A stretch of DNA of 64,000 bases from AWTP1-13 sp963814055. GTDB taxonomy: Bacteria > Pseudomonadota > Alphaproteobacteria > Rhizobiales > Hyphomicrobiaceae. This document shows, piece by piece, positions 1-9,051 of the stretch. The DNA is taken from assembly GCA_963814055.1 (NCBI GenBank), contig CAWFBJ010000018.1:1-64000 (forward strand). The letters are read 5' to 3'. The notes below the pieces were generated by a model that made no database searches, was not told where the DNA came from, and saw only the letters and a list, made by a program, of their open reading frames with translations. A program made the position numbers and the translations under genes. Each line of letters starts with the position of its first letter. The stretch's first letter is position 1.

Positions 1-1
1 G

Positions 2-76
2 GCGCTGGTCTTCGTGCTCGCCTATGTGGCCAATCTATTGGAGGTGCGGGCAATAGTGCACTCGTTGGCTGTGTGA
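2..76 (+). CDS. 3' end of a possible membrane protein (partial)
   Basis: The window opens inside an open frame of 24 codons that ends at a TGA at 74-76. The translated tail is hydrophobic (ALVFVLAYVANLLEV), like the last membrane helix of an integral membrane protein, but no family can be named from so little. It could also be chance. The real gene would start upstream of the window. Confidence 0.2.
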   Translation, partial: ALVFVLAYVANLLEVRAIVHSLAV

Positions 77-1200
77 CCCCGGTGCTGGAACCGGCTGGGC
101 ATGCAAGCGTTCTACGCGAGCACGAGGTACGTGCAGCACCAGCCTCTAGGGTTTCGGTTGAGCCCCAAGGTGGGCGCCTCATCCCCCATGGGGCGCCCTA
201 CCGCTATGAACCGGTCAGTACCGTCGGTGCAGCACGACGTCGGCAATGGCGCCATGACCGCGGCCGAGGTCGCCGGGATCTACGAGCGCGCGTACTGACA
301 TACCTAGACACGAGCGTCGACTATCCACTCGACAGTCTTCATCCCTCTTGGGGAGTGGTAATGCCGTCTCGGTGGGCGTGGCCAATCGAATGTTCCAGCG
401 ACCGCTCTCGGCTTGGATTCGCCGGCATCCCCACTCGTCTCTATGACCACTCCCGAACGGTGCTTGTCGGGAAACCGTAAATTCAGCCTATCCCCAGCAG
501 CGAGTGGCGGGACAGGGTCACGTTCAGTGCTGCCCGATTTGTGGAACTCAATGTGCAGCCCCGGCTCCAGTTGGTCGCGCATAACGAACACTGTCCACGT
601 CGTCATCTTGGCGCGCACGGGTCGGGCCAATGAGCATTGAACCTCGTGGTGGTGGCGGTCCTGTGACTATGTGCCATGTGTGCTGGGCTGGTCGCGATGC
701 TCAGGACAATCATCTCGTCACCTGCTGCCGCCATCGTCACTGAGGTCAAGATGAGACCGGCTCCGATACCTGTCGAGCAGGTGAAGCCGAAGGTCGCTGT
801 CACGAAGAAGCAGCCCCAAAGTATCCGCTACTTCTGGTGACGGACAAAGCCCACTGCTTCGCGCCCTTACCAGCTCGGGCACTCATCCCGTCGGGATAGC
901 CTTGCCGGGGCTTTCACCCTTTGCCTCTCAGGTCCCTCCGGTGCAATGGTTGCGGCGAGACGAGGGCCGCTATGGTCGCTATGGGAATCTTCAATCCGGC
1001 CGTCCTACACCCGCGGGGGGAGTGCGTGTCAATGAGCGCCTAAAACGCTATTCAGGTCAGGCAGTTAAACGCTCGCTTTTGTCCGACGTTTTGTCCGACG
1101 AATGTCCGGCGAGTTGCAACGAAAGGACGTTGCGACCTGCTCACCCTTCGTCTCGGGCGACGACCTTGTGCTTGTAGTGTTCGAGCTGCATCGCGCTCGG
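77..1200. other. Stretch without a recognisable gene
   Basis: About 1.1 kb in which all six frames hold only short, overlapping ORFs with no family resemblance that I can see. A hairpin (GGGCGCC ... GGCGCCC, about 172-196) lacks a T-run. Near 1060-1150 the minus strand gives a basic tail ending RRTKRRTKASV that could be the end of a degraded gene. The composition is mixed, and the stretch may be an intergenic or decayed accessory region. Confidence 0.4.
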
Positions 1201-1202
1201 CC

Positions 1203-1434
1203 AAACTCGCGCCCTTCTCCTCCACCACCTATATCGACGGCATGAAGGTCGAGCGCGAGGACATCCTCGCCAAGTTCGGTCAGCCCGACGAGGTGAAGCT
1301 GACCCGCATACATCGGCGGCTGGCAGTGTCATGCTTGTCTGGAAGTCACCCGGGCCGACCAACCAATCCCGATGCCGTCGCCATGCAAGCGGTGCGGCAA
1401 CATCTGCTTCGTGGTCGTGCCAGACGATGAGTAA
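1203..1434 (+). pseudogene. Small zinc-ribbon protein split by a frameshift
   Basis: Two adjacent frames read as one small protein. The first (ATG at 1242) gives MKVEREDILAKFGQPDEVKL. The second, entered near 1305, gives YIGGWQCHACLEVTRAD and then SPCKRCGNICFVVVPDDE before TAA at 1432. The pattern C-x2-C followed by C-x2-C is a classic zinc-ribbon or rubredoxin-like knuckle. The second frame has no usable start of its own, because a TGA at 1300 precedes it, so a one-base indel between the halves is the simplest reading. The stop overlaps the next gene's ATG (1427), which suggests translational coupling. I do not recognise the function. Confidence 0.35.
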
Positions 1435-1594
1435 GAAGAAACGCGACTGGATGGTGCTACGGCTTCGAGGGGCGCGGGCGGCTCAGATTGGAATCGTGAA
1501 AGCCGCCGACGCGAGCAAAGCGATTGCAGTTGTCATTGAGGAGTTCGAGCTGGATCCCCGCGACAGCAACCGGCTCATCGCGCAGCCCGTTTGA
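1427..1594 (+). CDS. Conserved small hypothetical protein (55 aa)
   Basis: A 55-codon ORF starting MSKKKRDWMVLRLRGARAAQ and ending in an acidic then basic tail. From memory this matches a short family common in Hyphomicrobiales genomes, with the same KKRDW..RLRGA start and a central VKAADA..AI.. stretch; its function is unknown. There is no signal peptide or membrane helix. I chose the ATG at 1427 rather than the one at 1331 because the family begins there, and because this ATG overlaps the stop of the preceding zinc-ribbon ORF, as in a coupled gene pair. From 1595 to 1816 I see nothing. Confidence 0.55.
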   Translation: MSKKKRDWMVLRLRGARAAQIGIVKAADASKAIAVVIEEFELDPRDSNRLIAQPV

Positions 1595-1816
1595 GGTCAT
1601 GGAACCGCAGCCTAGCGCTCCGGGTTTGCTCCAAGCGCGTTCCTGATGGTAGGAAAGTGCGATGGAGATGGGACTTCGAGCGCGGCATCGACCAGGGCTT
1701 CCCTCAGGTTGCCATGGTGATAGCTGCGCCGCCCGCCGCGACCGTGCCTGTGCCAGTTCATGGGTTGGTTTCTAGCTCAAACAGAGCGGACGCACATCAG
1801 ACAACCGGGTTCGTCG

Positions 1817-3010
1817 TCAACCGTTTCTGCGCACAAGCTGCAGCCGGAACCACAGGATGATGACGAGCATGCCGCCGGCAGCAGCCAGAAAGACCGGTGT
1901 GCCGCCCCAGCGATCGAGCACCCATCCGGCAAGGGCCACACCCACGGCCTGCCCGGTAAACAGCACAATTGCAAACAGCGAGACCGACAGCCCGCGCGCT
2001 TCGGGCGCCAGTTGGGTTGCCTCGGTCTGCAGCGTGTTGTGCAGCATGTAGAAGCCAAGCCCTATGATGGCCACGGCGGGCGACGCAAGCCAAAGCCATG
2101 GCATGACGGCAAGGACCACGTACCCGAAGGCCACGAGCACGCTACCTGCCGCAAGCAGCTTCGCCTGTCCCAGTCGCGCGACCAGCGTTCCGGCTGCCAA
2201 CGCGTAAATCAGCGCGCCGATGCCGAACGCTGCAATGGTGATGCCGACCAGTCCCGAACCGATGCCGAACCTTTGATGCAGATGGGCGCCGACATAGGCA
2301 AACGCGCCGAACATCAGCACGCCTTCGAGAAACGTGGTGCCGAGCAGGATGCGCGCCCAGGGCCGCTGCAGGATGTCACGTGCAGCCAGCGCAGCTTCGC
2401 CCCAGCGCGCACGCCCGGGCGCCGGCACACCAACTGTCAGCCGCCGCATTTCGAACGCCAGCAAAGCGCCGGCAAGAAGGTGGGCGACGCCAACGAGCAG
2501 CAACGCCCCGCGCCAGCCGACGAATTCACCGAGTATGCCACCAGCCGCCTGACCGAACACGACACCCAGAATCTGACCTGTGGCAAAACGGGCGAGGATC
2601 GGCTGGCGGCGCTCGTATGGGATGACATCTCCGAGCCAGGCAACAGCCAGCGGTATGATCGCCGCACCTCCCACCCCAGCCAGGAAGCGTAATGACGCCA
2701 ACTCAAGGCGCCCATGCATGAGAGCGCACGCGATCGTGGCTACACCCGCCCAAACGCATCCGATAACCACCATGCGCAACTTGCCCTGCGCATCGCCCAG
2801 AGGACCAATAACGATCTGAAACAGGCCGTACGACACCGCGAAGGCAGTAATGAATGCGCCGGCTTCACCGACAGTAATGCCCAGCTCACCGGCCATCTGC
2901 GGCAGCAACGGATCGCACACACGCAGGTTCGCCGCGCTGACAAAGCCTGCGATGGCCAAGAGAACAATCGCGCGCATGGGCGTTTCGGCCGCGCGCGCAT
3001 CCGCGCTCAT
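1817..3010 (-). CDS. MFS transporter
   Basis: A 397-residue integral membrane protein of the major facilitator superfamily, about the usual length, with around twelve hydrophobic helices spread evenly. Near the start ANLRVCDPLLPQMAGELGI is typical of the first helix and loop of drug or sugar exporters of the DHA1/AraJ type. The substrate cannot be told; arabinose, sugar or drug efflux is the usual annotation for this branch. A second in-frame ATG lies eleven codons in (about 2977) and would start just before the first helix. It is transcribed leftward, away from the extensin-like gene upstream, with a 180-base gap. The long open frames on the opposite strand are composition shadows. Confidence 0.9.
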   Translation of the reverse strand: MSADARAAETPMRAIVLLAIAGFVSAANLRVCDPLLPQMAGELGITVGEAGAFITAFAVSYGLFQIVIGPLGDAQGKLRMVVIGCVWAGVATIACALMHGRLELASLRFLAGVGGAAIIPLAVAWLGDVIPYERRQPILARFATGQILGVVFGQAAGGILGEFVGWRGALLLVGVAHLLAGALLAFEMRRLTVGVPAPGRARWGEAALAARDILQRPWARILLGTTFLEGVLMFGAFAYVGAHLHQRFGIGSGLVGITIAAFGIGALIYALAAGTLVARLGQAKLLAAGSVLVAFGYVVLAVMPWLWLASPAVAIIGLGFYMLHNTLQTEATQLAPEARGLSVSLFAIVLFTGQAVGVALAGWVLDRWGGTPVFLAAAGGMLVIILWFRLQLVRRNG

Positions 3011-3191
3011 GAGCGGATCACCCAGGCGAAGACGGCGTCGGATGCATTGTCATGTTCTGGGATCATGGAGAGGAGCGCGACGATCACAACAGTTCCAGCC
3101 GGGGCATGCAAACCGTGTACCGCTACGCATACGCCGGCTGTTTGTCGACTGTCGCCGATCGCAACCGTGCCCTGCATTCACACAGGGACGC

Positions 3192-3854
3192 TTACTTGCA
3201 GATCCTGCCCTCGGCATTGTGCCGGGCGAGGTCGAGATGGAAATGGTCGCGATGATTGGCGTCGTAGGCCGGACCCAGAACCGTCGTGAAGACGCTGCAG
3301 GAGCCGTCGTGCACTGCCCGCAGGAAGTTGCGCTCTGCCAGCGCCCCCCACCATCCGCCTTTCACCGTGACGACGGTTCCGTTGCTCAGGACAAAGGCAG
3401 AAATATCGAGGGCGTTGGCGTGACCATGCTCGGAAAGTCGCCCGCCATGCACATGGTTCATGGGCCGGCAGGAATACGAGCCGGCAACCTTGAGTTCGAC
3501 GACGTCAGCACGCAAATGATAGCGCGCCGCCGGCATGACGATGCGCTCCATCCAATGCTCCACTGCGGGAATCATCGGACAGCGCAGCAGTGCCGGCGGC
3601 TGCAACGCGACCGCGCCGCGTGCGGTGGCCGAAACGGTGAAGGGCCTGATCGCGCCGCAGACGCTGGGGCCACCCAGCGCCGAACGCACAGCCACGAAGG
3701 GCGACTCGCGCACGTACCCCGAGGCCAGGCAGGCGCGCTCTTCATCGGCGCGCCATGGTTCATCCTTGGCAACGAAGGTCGGGCGGCTGCTGCACGCCCA
3801 TAGGGCGAGCGATGCCAGCACTGCCAGGGAAATGGCTACGCGGGACTGATACAT
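3192..3854 (-). CDS. Extensin-like secreted protein (LAS-type peptidase fold)
   Basis: A 220-residue protein with a short hydrophobic N-terminus ending LALWACSSR, which reads as a lipoprotein signal (lipobox LWAC), so it is probably anchored in the envelope. The C-terminal half holds the family's conserved blocks: SCRPMNH, then HGHANALDISAF, then DHFHLDLARHN. These His and Asp residues match the zinc ligands of M15/LAS peptidases that cut peptidoglycan cross-links, so a role in cell-wall trimming is likely but inferred. The length is normal for bacterial extensin-like proteins. It stands alone between an MFS gene and a DUF1194 gene on the same strand. Confidence 0.85.
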   Translation of the reverse strand: MYQSRVAISLAVLASLALWACSSRPTFVAKDEPWRADEERACLASGYVRESPFVAVRSALGGPSVCGAIRPFTVSATARGAVALQPPALLRCPMIPAVEHWMERIVMPAARYHLRADVVELKVAGSYSCRPMNHVHGGRLSEHGHANALDISAFVLSNGTVVTVKGGWWGALAERNFLRAVHDGSCSVFTTVLGPAYDANHRDHFHLDLARHNAEGRICK

Positions 3855-3967
3855 GGCGTCGATAGCATGGCGCAGACGTGCTTAATGCCGCGTTAACTAC
3901 CCATTCCCATTGCGGCGGCATCGCGATTCTGCGCCGTTCGCAAAGTGGTAGCCGCAAGGCGCGCGCA

Positions 3968-4819
3968 TCAATTCGGTATGCGATCGAAATACTGCCGCCA
4001 CCGTTTCTCGCCCGTCAGACAGTCGTAACCCTCCGCCGGCTGCGAGTTCTGCGCGGGTATGATCCGCGCCGGAGTTCCTAGCCCGGATATCTCGAGCAGA
4101 AGCTTGCGGCGAATGGCGGAGGCGAATTCCTTCAGCTCTCTCACCGGCACCATGAACGCTCCGGCACCGCCGATCACGCAGTTGCCGTAGTACTGATCGA
4201 GATCGCTGATGTCGAATGTCGTGGAGACCGCCGTGTGCAGCATGATCGGCAGTCCGTTGATGACGATGCCGCCAGCCACGAGTTCGTCGCGAACGGGCAC
4301 CACCGGTTCGCCCGCATTGTTGGGGCCGTCGCCCGAGACGTCGATCACCCGGCGGATACCTTTGGCGCCGCTTCCACCAAATAGATCCTGCGAGAACTTC
4401 AGCGCCGCGCTGATCGAGGTCAACCGCGCGCGCGAAATCGGCAATGCTTCAAGTTTGTCGGCGAACGCGATCGCCGCTGCCTGACCGTCGAGAATGGTCC
4501 ATGGAATGACGACGCTCTGTGAGATTGGACCTGCCCATTCCATGTACGTCACCGCGATGCGCGCGTACGCTCCCGAGGTGATGGCCTTGTGGATCTCGAC
4601 ATCGCGAAACGCCGCGATGTAGCCATCGCGCTGCAGGCGCTGCTCGTCGAGATCCATCGACAACGAGACGTCGACGGCAATGACAAGCTCCAGGTCGACG
4701 GCTGTTTGAGCCGCTGCGCGGGGCACGGAATACGCTTGCAGAGCCACGCACGCTGCCAACAGGAAGGCGGGGATCGGAGGTGCCGCTGCGCGCGCTAACG
4801 CGCGGCACGAGCAATACAT
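3968..4819 (-). CDS. DUF1194 protein with von Willebrand factor A fold
   Basis: About 283 residues with a signal peptide (hydrophobic AFLLAACVALQAYSV, cleavage near AAAQ) followed by a VWA-like domain. The metal-site motif D-x-S-x-S is present as AVDVSLSMDLDE, and VIDVSGDGPNN is the second conserved acidic block. DUF1194 proteins are exported in Alphaproteobacteria and have no proven function; metal-dependent protein binding in the periplasm is the usual inference. I chose the ATG at 4819 because it puts the signal peptide at the N-terminus; an in-frame ATG at 4888 would add 23 polar residues. The stop overlaps nothing, and the upstream 250 bases hold only promoter-like sequence. Confidence 0.85.
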   Translation of the reverse strand: MYCSCRALARAAAPPIPAFLLAACVALQAYSVPRAAAQTAVDLELVIAVDVSLSMDLDEQRLQRDGYIAAFRDVEIHKAITSGAYARIAVTYMEWAGPISQSVVIPWTILDGQAAAIAFADKLEALPISRARLTSISAALKFSQDLFGGSGAKGIRRVIDVSGDGPNNAGEPVVPVRDELVAGGIVINGLPIMLHTAVSTTFDISDLDQYYGNCVIGGAGAFMVPVRELKEFASAIRRKLLLEISGLGTPARIIPAQNSQPAEGYDCLTGEKRWRQYFDRIPN

Positions 4820-5066
4820 TTTTATGACAAGCGAGTGCGCAGACTTATCCACAGGAAGCCCACCTTGCGCGATCAACTTTAATGACATGAGTTGTAGACG
4901 CCGATATTGTGTCCTTGTCTGAAAGTGCGTCTGTAAAGTGTTGCGTACAAGTGCGTAGGGGCTCCTGCGGTTCGCCGTCGCTAGACCTGTGACATTCCCC
5001 CGTGTTTGTCCTTCAGGCTTGGCAATCGGTCTTGCAGGAGCCTTTTGCTGTTGCGCACAGCGAGCG

Positions 5067-5516
5067 TCACGCGCGCGCAGGCTCCAGTCGCATCAGCGTC
5101 GATTGCAGCAGCGCGCATGGCTCCAAGCCGTTGGCACCCTGATGGTAGATGTCTGCCCGGCACACCGTGAGGGTTCTGCCTGCGCGCAAGACCTGACCTT
5201 CGGCCCTGAGCGTCGGCGGCACCGCTGCGCGCACGAGATTGAGCTTGTATTCGACGGTCAGGATCTCCGATCCGGCTGGCATCAGCGAATAGGCGGCATA
5301 CCCGGCCGCCGTGTCGGCGATCGCGCCGATGGCGCCGCCGTGAAAGAAGCCTTGCTGCTGGGACACGCCGGGTGCGTATTCCATTTCGATCACGCAGAAC
5401 CCCGGTTCGATGGTGACGATGCGTGCGCCGAGCGTGGTCATGAGGCCCTGCCTGGCGAAGCTGTCACGTACGACCTTTGCGTAGTCCGGATCGCTGGCCT
5501 TGAACTCGGCTGCCAT
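5067..5516 (-). CDS. PaaI-family hotdog thioesterase
   Basis: A 149-residue single hotdog domain. The block QQGFFHGGAIGAIADTAAGY carries the HGG signature that forms the acyl-CoA thioesterase active site in the PaaI/YdiI group, and VEYKLNLVRAA matches the core strand. The likely role is release of free acid from an aryl- or acyl-CoA; the substrate is unknown. An in-frame ATG at 5540 would start inside the end of the neighbouring hydrolase, whereas the ATG at 5516 has a GGGTGG ribosome site at good distance, so I prefer 5516. It lies 32 bases downstream of the alpha/beta hydrolase on the same strand and is probably co-transcribed with it. Confidence 0.85.
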   Translation of the reverse strand: MAAEFKASDPDYAKVVRDSFARQGLMTTLGARIVTIEPGFCVIEMEYAPGVSQQQGFFHGGAIGAIADTAAGYAAYSLMPAGSEILTVEYKLNLVRAAVPPTLRAEGQVLRAGRTLTVCRADIYHQGANGLEPCALLQSTLMRLEPARA

Positions 5517-5548
5517 GAATGAATTTCCACCCGTCTTCATCTCGCGGA

Positions 5549-6307
5549 TCACGGCCGCCGCCGCAGAAACGCGAGGACACCTTCCTTGTAGACGCGATCG
5601 CCGACAGTGCGCATGTGATCCCGCCTCGGTACCGTAAGCGCCTCCGCACCCGGTATCAATGCGGCCAGCTCTTCGGCGCGGCCGCCGATCACGTCCTCGC
5701 TTCCCGTAACCACCAGTACGGGACAGGCGACCGTCGAGATGGCCTCCCGACTGATGGGGTCGCGCGCGCCCCGGATGCACGCGGCCAGCGCTTTGAGATC
5801 GCCGCCCGTCTTCTCGGCGAAGGCACGGAAGGTGCGCGCGGTGGGGTTGGTGACATCTTCGATGCTCTCCGCCTCGAGCGCATGCGCAATCGGCCCGGTT
5901 CCCGCCATAGGGCGCACCATGTTGCCGCCCAGCCCGGCGAAGATGGCGCTGCGCATGCGATCGGGGTGCTGGAGGGCCAGGAACGCGGTGATGCGCGCGC
6001 CCATCGAATAACCCATCACGTCGGCGCGTGCGATGCCCAGGTAATCGAGGAGGCGATGCGCGTCCTTAGCCATCAGCGGTGCGGCGTAAGCCTTCGGATC
6101 GTGGAGTTTCTCGCTCTCGCCATGCCCCCGGTTGTCGATCGCGACCACACGGAATCCGTTCTGGACGAGAAGCCCGACCCAGCCGGGATCGATCCAGTTG
6201 TCCTTCACGCTGGAGGCAAAGCCGTGGATCAGCAGGATAGGGTCGCCGCTGCCCTCGTCCATAAAGGCGATGCGCACGCCGTCCGAATTGAAGGTCTGCA
6301 TGGTCAT
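5549..6307 (-). CDS. Alpha/beta-fold hydrolase
   Basis: A 252-residue alpha/beta hydrolase of normal length. ILLIHGFASSVKDNW gives the oxyanion-hole HG block, VVAIDNRGHGES is the usual strand after it, and DVMGYSMGARITAFL holds the nucleophile elbow G-Y-S-M-G. A late Asp (VTGSEDVIGG) and His (PRRDHMRTV) complete the triad. It is cytosolic, with no signal peptide. Members of this group include esterases, haloperoxidase-like enzymes and C-C bond hydrolases, and sequence alone does not separate these. It forms a two-gene unit with the downstream PaaI thioesterase, which suggests processing of an ester or CoA intermediate. Confidence 0.9.
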   Translation of the reverse strand: MTMQTFNSDGVRIAFMDEGSGDPILLIHGFASSVKDNWIDPGWVGLLVQNGFRVVAIDNRGHGESEKLHDPKAYAAPLMAKDAHRLLDYLGIARADVMGYSMGARITAFLALQHPDRMRSAIFAGLGGNMVRPMAGTGPIAHALEAESIEDVTNPTARTFRAFAEKTGGDLKALAACIRGARDPISREAISTVACPVLVVTGSEDVIGGRAEELAALIPGAEALTVPRRDHMRTVGDRVYKEGVLAFLRRRP

Positions 6308-6417
6308 TCCTCATGCTCATGTGTGACCACTCTGCGCTCGCCCCACCCCTATCATCTCGCGCCCTGAGCCGCTATGTTGCCGCCAGTTCCGCACCCATCG
6401 AGCCACAGGCACGCGCA

Positions 6418-6669
6418 ATGGCAGATTCGCTCGTCCCCCATCTCGCCAACGATCAAGGCGTGGAAAAGATCTATGTCGGCGTGAAGGAATTCCAATGCAT
6501 GGGGGCAAGACCCCCTCATGACCATCCCCACGTCTATCTGGACATGGGCGCAGATAGCCAGATTCTCTGCCCCTACTGCTCCACCCTCTACGTGCACAAC
6601 GCCGGCCTCGAGCCCGGGCAGACCGATCCCGATGGTTGTCTCGTGACGCCGCACGAAGCCGCAGTCTGA
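6418..6669 (+). CDS. Zinc-finger CHCC domain protein (NDUFS6-like)
   Basis: An 83-residue protein built on the zf-CHCC module. The ligands read as FQCMG, then DHPHVYLDMG, then LCPYCSTLYV, which is the C...H...C-x2-C arrangement of the bacterial relatives of the mitochondrial complex I subunit NDUFS6/Pdsw zinc site. In Alphaproteobacteria such a protein is linked to assembly or accessory function of NADH dehydrogenase. I chose the ATG at 6418; an upstream in-frame start would add unrelated residues that read through the promoter of the divergent hydrolase. The next gene starts nine bases after its stop, so the two are probably co-transcribed. Confidence 0.85.
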   Translation: MADSLVPHLANDQGVEKIYVGVKEFQCMGARPPHDHPHVYLDMGADSQILCPYCSTLYVHNAGLEPGQTDPDGCLVTPHEAAV

Positions 6670-6678
6670 AAGTCTGCC

Positions 6679-7854
6679 ATGTCTGCGAGGCAGCCGATCC
6701 TGATCGCCGGCGGCGGCATCGGGGGCTTGGCGCTCGCCTTGGCGCTGGCAAAACGCAATCAGCCATCGGTCGTATTGGAGCGGAGCCGCGAATTTGTGCC
6801 GCTTGGCGCCGGCATTCAGATCGGCCCCAACGGCATGCGGGTACTGCAGGCGCTGGGAGTGGCCGAGGCGTTGCGACCACTCGCCGGCATGCCGGAGGCC
6901 ATCGTCGTCCATGCTGGATCTAGTGGACGTGTCCTGACGCGCCTGCCGCTGGGGAGCTGGATCGCCAATCGTCATGGCGCATCCTACTGGGTCGCGCATC
7001 GAGGCGATCTGCAGCGCGTATTGCTCGACACGGCGATCGCCGATCCGCGCATTGCCATACGCACCGGCTTCGACGTCGCTTCGTTATCCGAGATTGCAAC
7101 GGGCGTGACCGTCACCGCTCGCTCCGGTGCAACCGAGACCGGGCGAGCATTGATCGGGGCCGACGGTCTCTGGTCGACGGTTCGCCAGTCCTTCCCGGGC
7201 ATGCCGGCTCCCGAATTCGCCGGCGCTACGGCGACACGCACTGTCATCCCGGTCACGCAAGCTGGCCGCCTGGCAATTCCTGCGGTCGGTCTGTGGCTCA
7301 ACCCGCAGGCTCACATCGTGCACTATCCGGTGCGCGGCGGCAGCGAGATCGCAGTGGTGGTGATCGCGCGCGAAGACTGGCAGGATCACGCGTGGGACGC
7401 AGAGGCCGACGCAAGCACGCTGCTGGCGCACCTCGCGCCCTTTCACTCCAGCCTGACGGATGTCCTGGGCGGCGTCACGTCCTGGCGCAAGTGGGCGCTT
7501 TACACCCTGCCGCCGTTGCCCGCCTGGACCAACGGCCGCGTCGCCCTGCTCGGCGATGCGGCGCATCCCATGCTGCCTTACCTGGCGCAGGGTGGAGCCT
7601 TGGCGATGGAGGACGCAATCGTGTTGGCCGATTGCCTGTGCGCCTCCGACGATACATCCGGCAGTCTCCACAGCTACGCATCGCTGCGCCGCCAGCGTGC
7701 CCAGCGCGTACAGGCTGCGAGCGTCCGGCAGGGGCGCATCTACCGGCTCGCCCCTCCGTTCTCTCATGCACGCGATGCCGTATTCCGATTTGTTCCTGCC
7801 GCCCTACTCATGGCCCGCCTAGATTGGCTCTACGACTGGCACCCTCCGAGCTAG
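6679..7854 (+). CDS. FAD-dependent aromatic monooxygenase (salicylate hydroxylase-like)
   Basis: A 391-residue class A flavin monooxygenase of normal length. The N-terminal Rossmann motif is ILIAGGGIGGLALALALAK (GxGxxG), the middle carries the NADPH/FAD block ALIGADGLWSTVR (a DG motif), and the C-terminal FAD motif is VALLGDAAHPMLPYLAQGG. This pattern is that of salicylate 1-hydroxylase and 3-hydroxybenzoate 6-hydroxylase relatives, which hydroxylate aromatic acids with NAD(P)H and oxygen; the exact ring substrate is not readable. Its start is nine bases after the zinc-finger gene. The nearby MaoC, FAH-family and carboxymuconolactone decarboxylase genes fit an aromatic-acid catabolic background, though they are not in one operon. 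Confidence 0.88.
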   Translation: MSARQPILIAGGGIGGLALALALAKRNQPSVVLERSREFVPLGAGIQIGPNGMRVLQALGVAEALRPLAGMPEAIVVHAGSSGRVLTRLPLGSWIANRHGASYWVAHRGDLQRVLLDTAIADPRIAIRTGFDVASLSEIATGVTVTARSGATETGRALIGADGLWSTVRQSFPGMPAPEFAGATATRTVIPVTQAGRLAIPAVGLWLNPQAHIVHYPVRGGSEIAVVVIAREDWQDHAWDAEADASTLLAHLAPFHSSLTDVLGGVTSWRKWALYTLPPLPAWTNGRVALLGDAAHPMLPYLAQGGALAMEDAIVLADCLCASDDTSGSLHSYASLRRQRAQRVQAASVRQGRIYRLAPPFSHARDAVFRFVPAALLMARLDWLYDWHPPS

Positions 7855-7927
7855 CAGGAAGTGCGTTGCGCGCTGCACCTTTCGCCGTTAGCCTTTTCGT
7901 CCCGCCCTCAGCCGCGAGCTGCTGCCC

Positions 7928-8788
7928 ATGCCCTTAGACCCACAAAAGATCCTGAACTGGAAGTTTCCCGAGATCGAGCACAGCTACACCGAAAAAGACA
8001 CCATGCTCTATGCGCTGGGTTTGGGTTGCGGCTCCGATCCCGACGAACCTGGCGATCTCAAGTTCGTCTACGAGAAGGGACTTGCAGCGCTCCCGACCAT
8101 GGCGGTCGTATTGGCTTATCCAGGCAACTGGTTGGAGAGCAAGGAATCCACCGCCGACTACACCAAGGTTCTGCATGGCGAGCAGTATCTGACCTTGCAC
8201 AAGCCGATCCCGCCGTCCGGCACGGTGGTCGGCCGGGGCCGCATCGTCGATCTGCTCGACAAGGGCAAGGACAAGGGCGCCGTGCTGTACGCGGAACGGA
8301 CAATCGTCGACAAGAAGAGCGGCGAGCCTATCGCTACCATGACGTCGGCTGCCATGCTCAGGGGCGATGGCGGCTTCGGCGGCAAGCCTGGACCGCAGCC
8401 GGCGCCGCACAATCTCCCGGAGACCACGCCTGCCGCCAAGGTGGATTTCAAGACGCATCCGAACTCGGCGCTGATCTATCGCCTCTCCGGCGACCGCAAC
8501 CCGCTGCACGCCGACCCCGCGGCCGCGGCCAAGGGCGGGTTCAAGACGCCGATCCTGCACGGGTTGTGCACCTATGGCGTGACCGGCCGCGCCATCGTCA
8601 AGGCGTGCTGCGGCGGCGACCCGGCGAAGCTCAAGAGCATCCAGGTGCGCTTCTCGTCTCCTGTGTTTCCCGGCGAGACCATCCGCACGGAAATTTGGCA
8701 GGATGGCGGGCAGGTGTCATTTCGCGCACGCGTGGTCGAGCGTGATGTGGTCGTACTGAACAACGGGCTGGCGACGGTCGCAACCTGA
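7928..8788 (+). CDS. MaoC-family (R)-specific enoyl-CoA hydratase
   Basis: A 286-residue double-hotdog hydratase like the hydratase-2 part of peroxisomal multifunctional enzyme type 2. Residues about 1-130 form the MaoC_dehydrat N-domain and about 160-275 the catalytic MaoC-like domain. The hydratase-2 motif reads YRLSGDRNPLHADPAAA with the catalytic Asp and His in place. It adds water to trans-2-enoyl-CoA to give (R)-3-hydroxyacyl-CoA, in beta-oxidation or PHA-precursor supply. It follows the monooxygenase by 73 bases and ends before a nested inverted repeat. There are no membrane or export signals. Length and motif are typical, so function at family level is secure. Confidence 0.88.
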   Translation: MPLDPQKILNWKFPEIEHSYTEKDTMLYALGLGCGSDPDEPGDLKFVYEKGLAALPTMAVVLAYPGNWLESKESTADYTKVLHGEQYLTLHKPIPPSGTVVGRGRIVDLLDKGKDKGAVLYAERTIVDKKSGEPIATMTSAAMLRGDGGFGGKPGPQPAPHNLPETTPAAKVDFKTHPNSALIYRLSGDRNPLHADPAAAAKGGFKTPILHGLCTYGVTGRAIVKACCGGDPAKLKSIQVRFSSPVFPGETIRTEIWQDGGQVSFRARVVERDVVVLNNGLATVAT

Positions 8789-8800
8789 CCAGCCAGTTGC

Positions 8801-8847
8801 GGGCAACCCACGGCGGCCTTCGCGCCGTGGGCCGATGGGTGTTGCCC
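8801..8847. other. Nested inverted repeat downstream of the MaoC gene
   Basis: A nine-base perfect stem (CCCACGGCG at 8807-8815 with CGCCGTGGG at 8823-8831, loop of seven) sits inside a six-base outer pair (GGGCAA at 8801-8806 with TTGCCC at 8842-8847). There is no T-run, so this is not a classic intrinsic terminator. It may still stabilise the 3' end of the MaoC message or act as a rho-linked stop. Confidence 0.4.
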
Positions 8848-9051
8848 AGGTTGCCGTTGATGTACCGGCCCGCAAGGCAAGGATGCCGGCGCGGCTTGCC
8901 CGTCGCATCCGGCTCGATCTACGTCATGAAAAATGCCTTTGCGTGTGACGATGCTCGACGTCGCGCGGCAAGCTGGATATCCTCAGCATCCGGAGATAGA
9001 TCGGTCGCTACATTGGATCGTTTGTTTGCGAAACAACAATTGGGGGGGCAC

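Noticed and set aside
1760..2692. 310-codon ORF opposite the MFS transporter
   Set aside because: It is polar, His/Gln/Arg-rich with no domain, and the opposite strand encodes a coherent twelve-helix protein. It is a composition shadow.
4845..4853. Perfect DnaA box TTATCCACA
   Set aside because: Only one copy, without clustering or an AT-rich unwinding stretch, and 44 kb from the parS sites. A single box is expected by chance in a window of this size or may be a titration site; it does not support an origin here.
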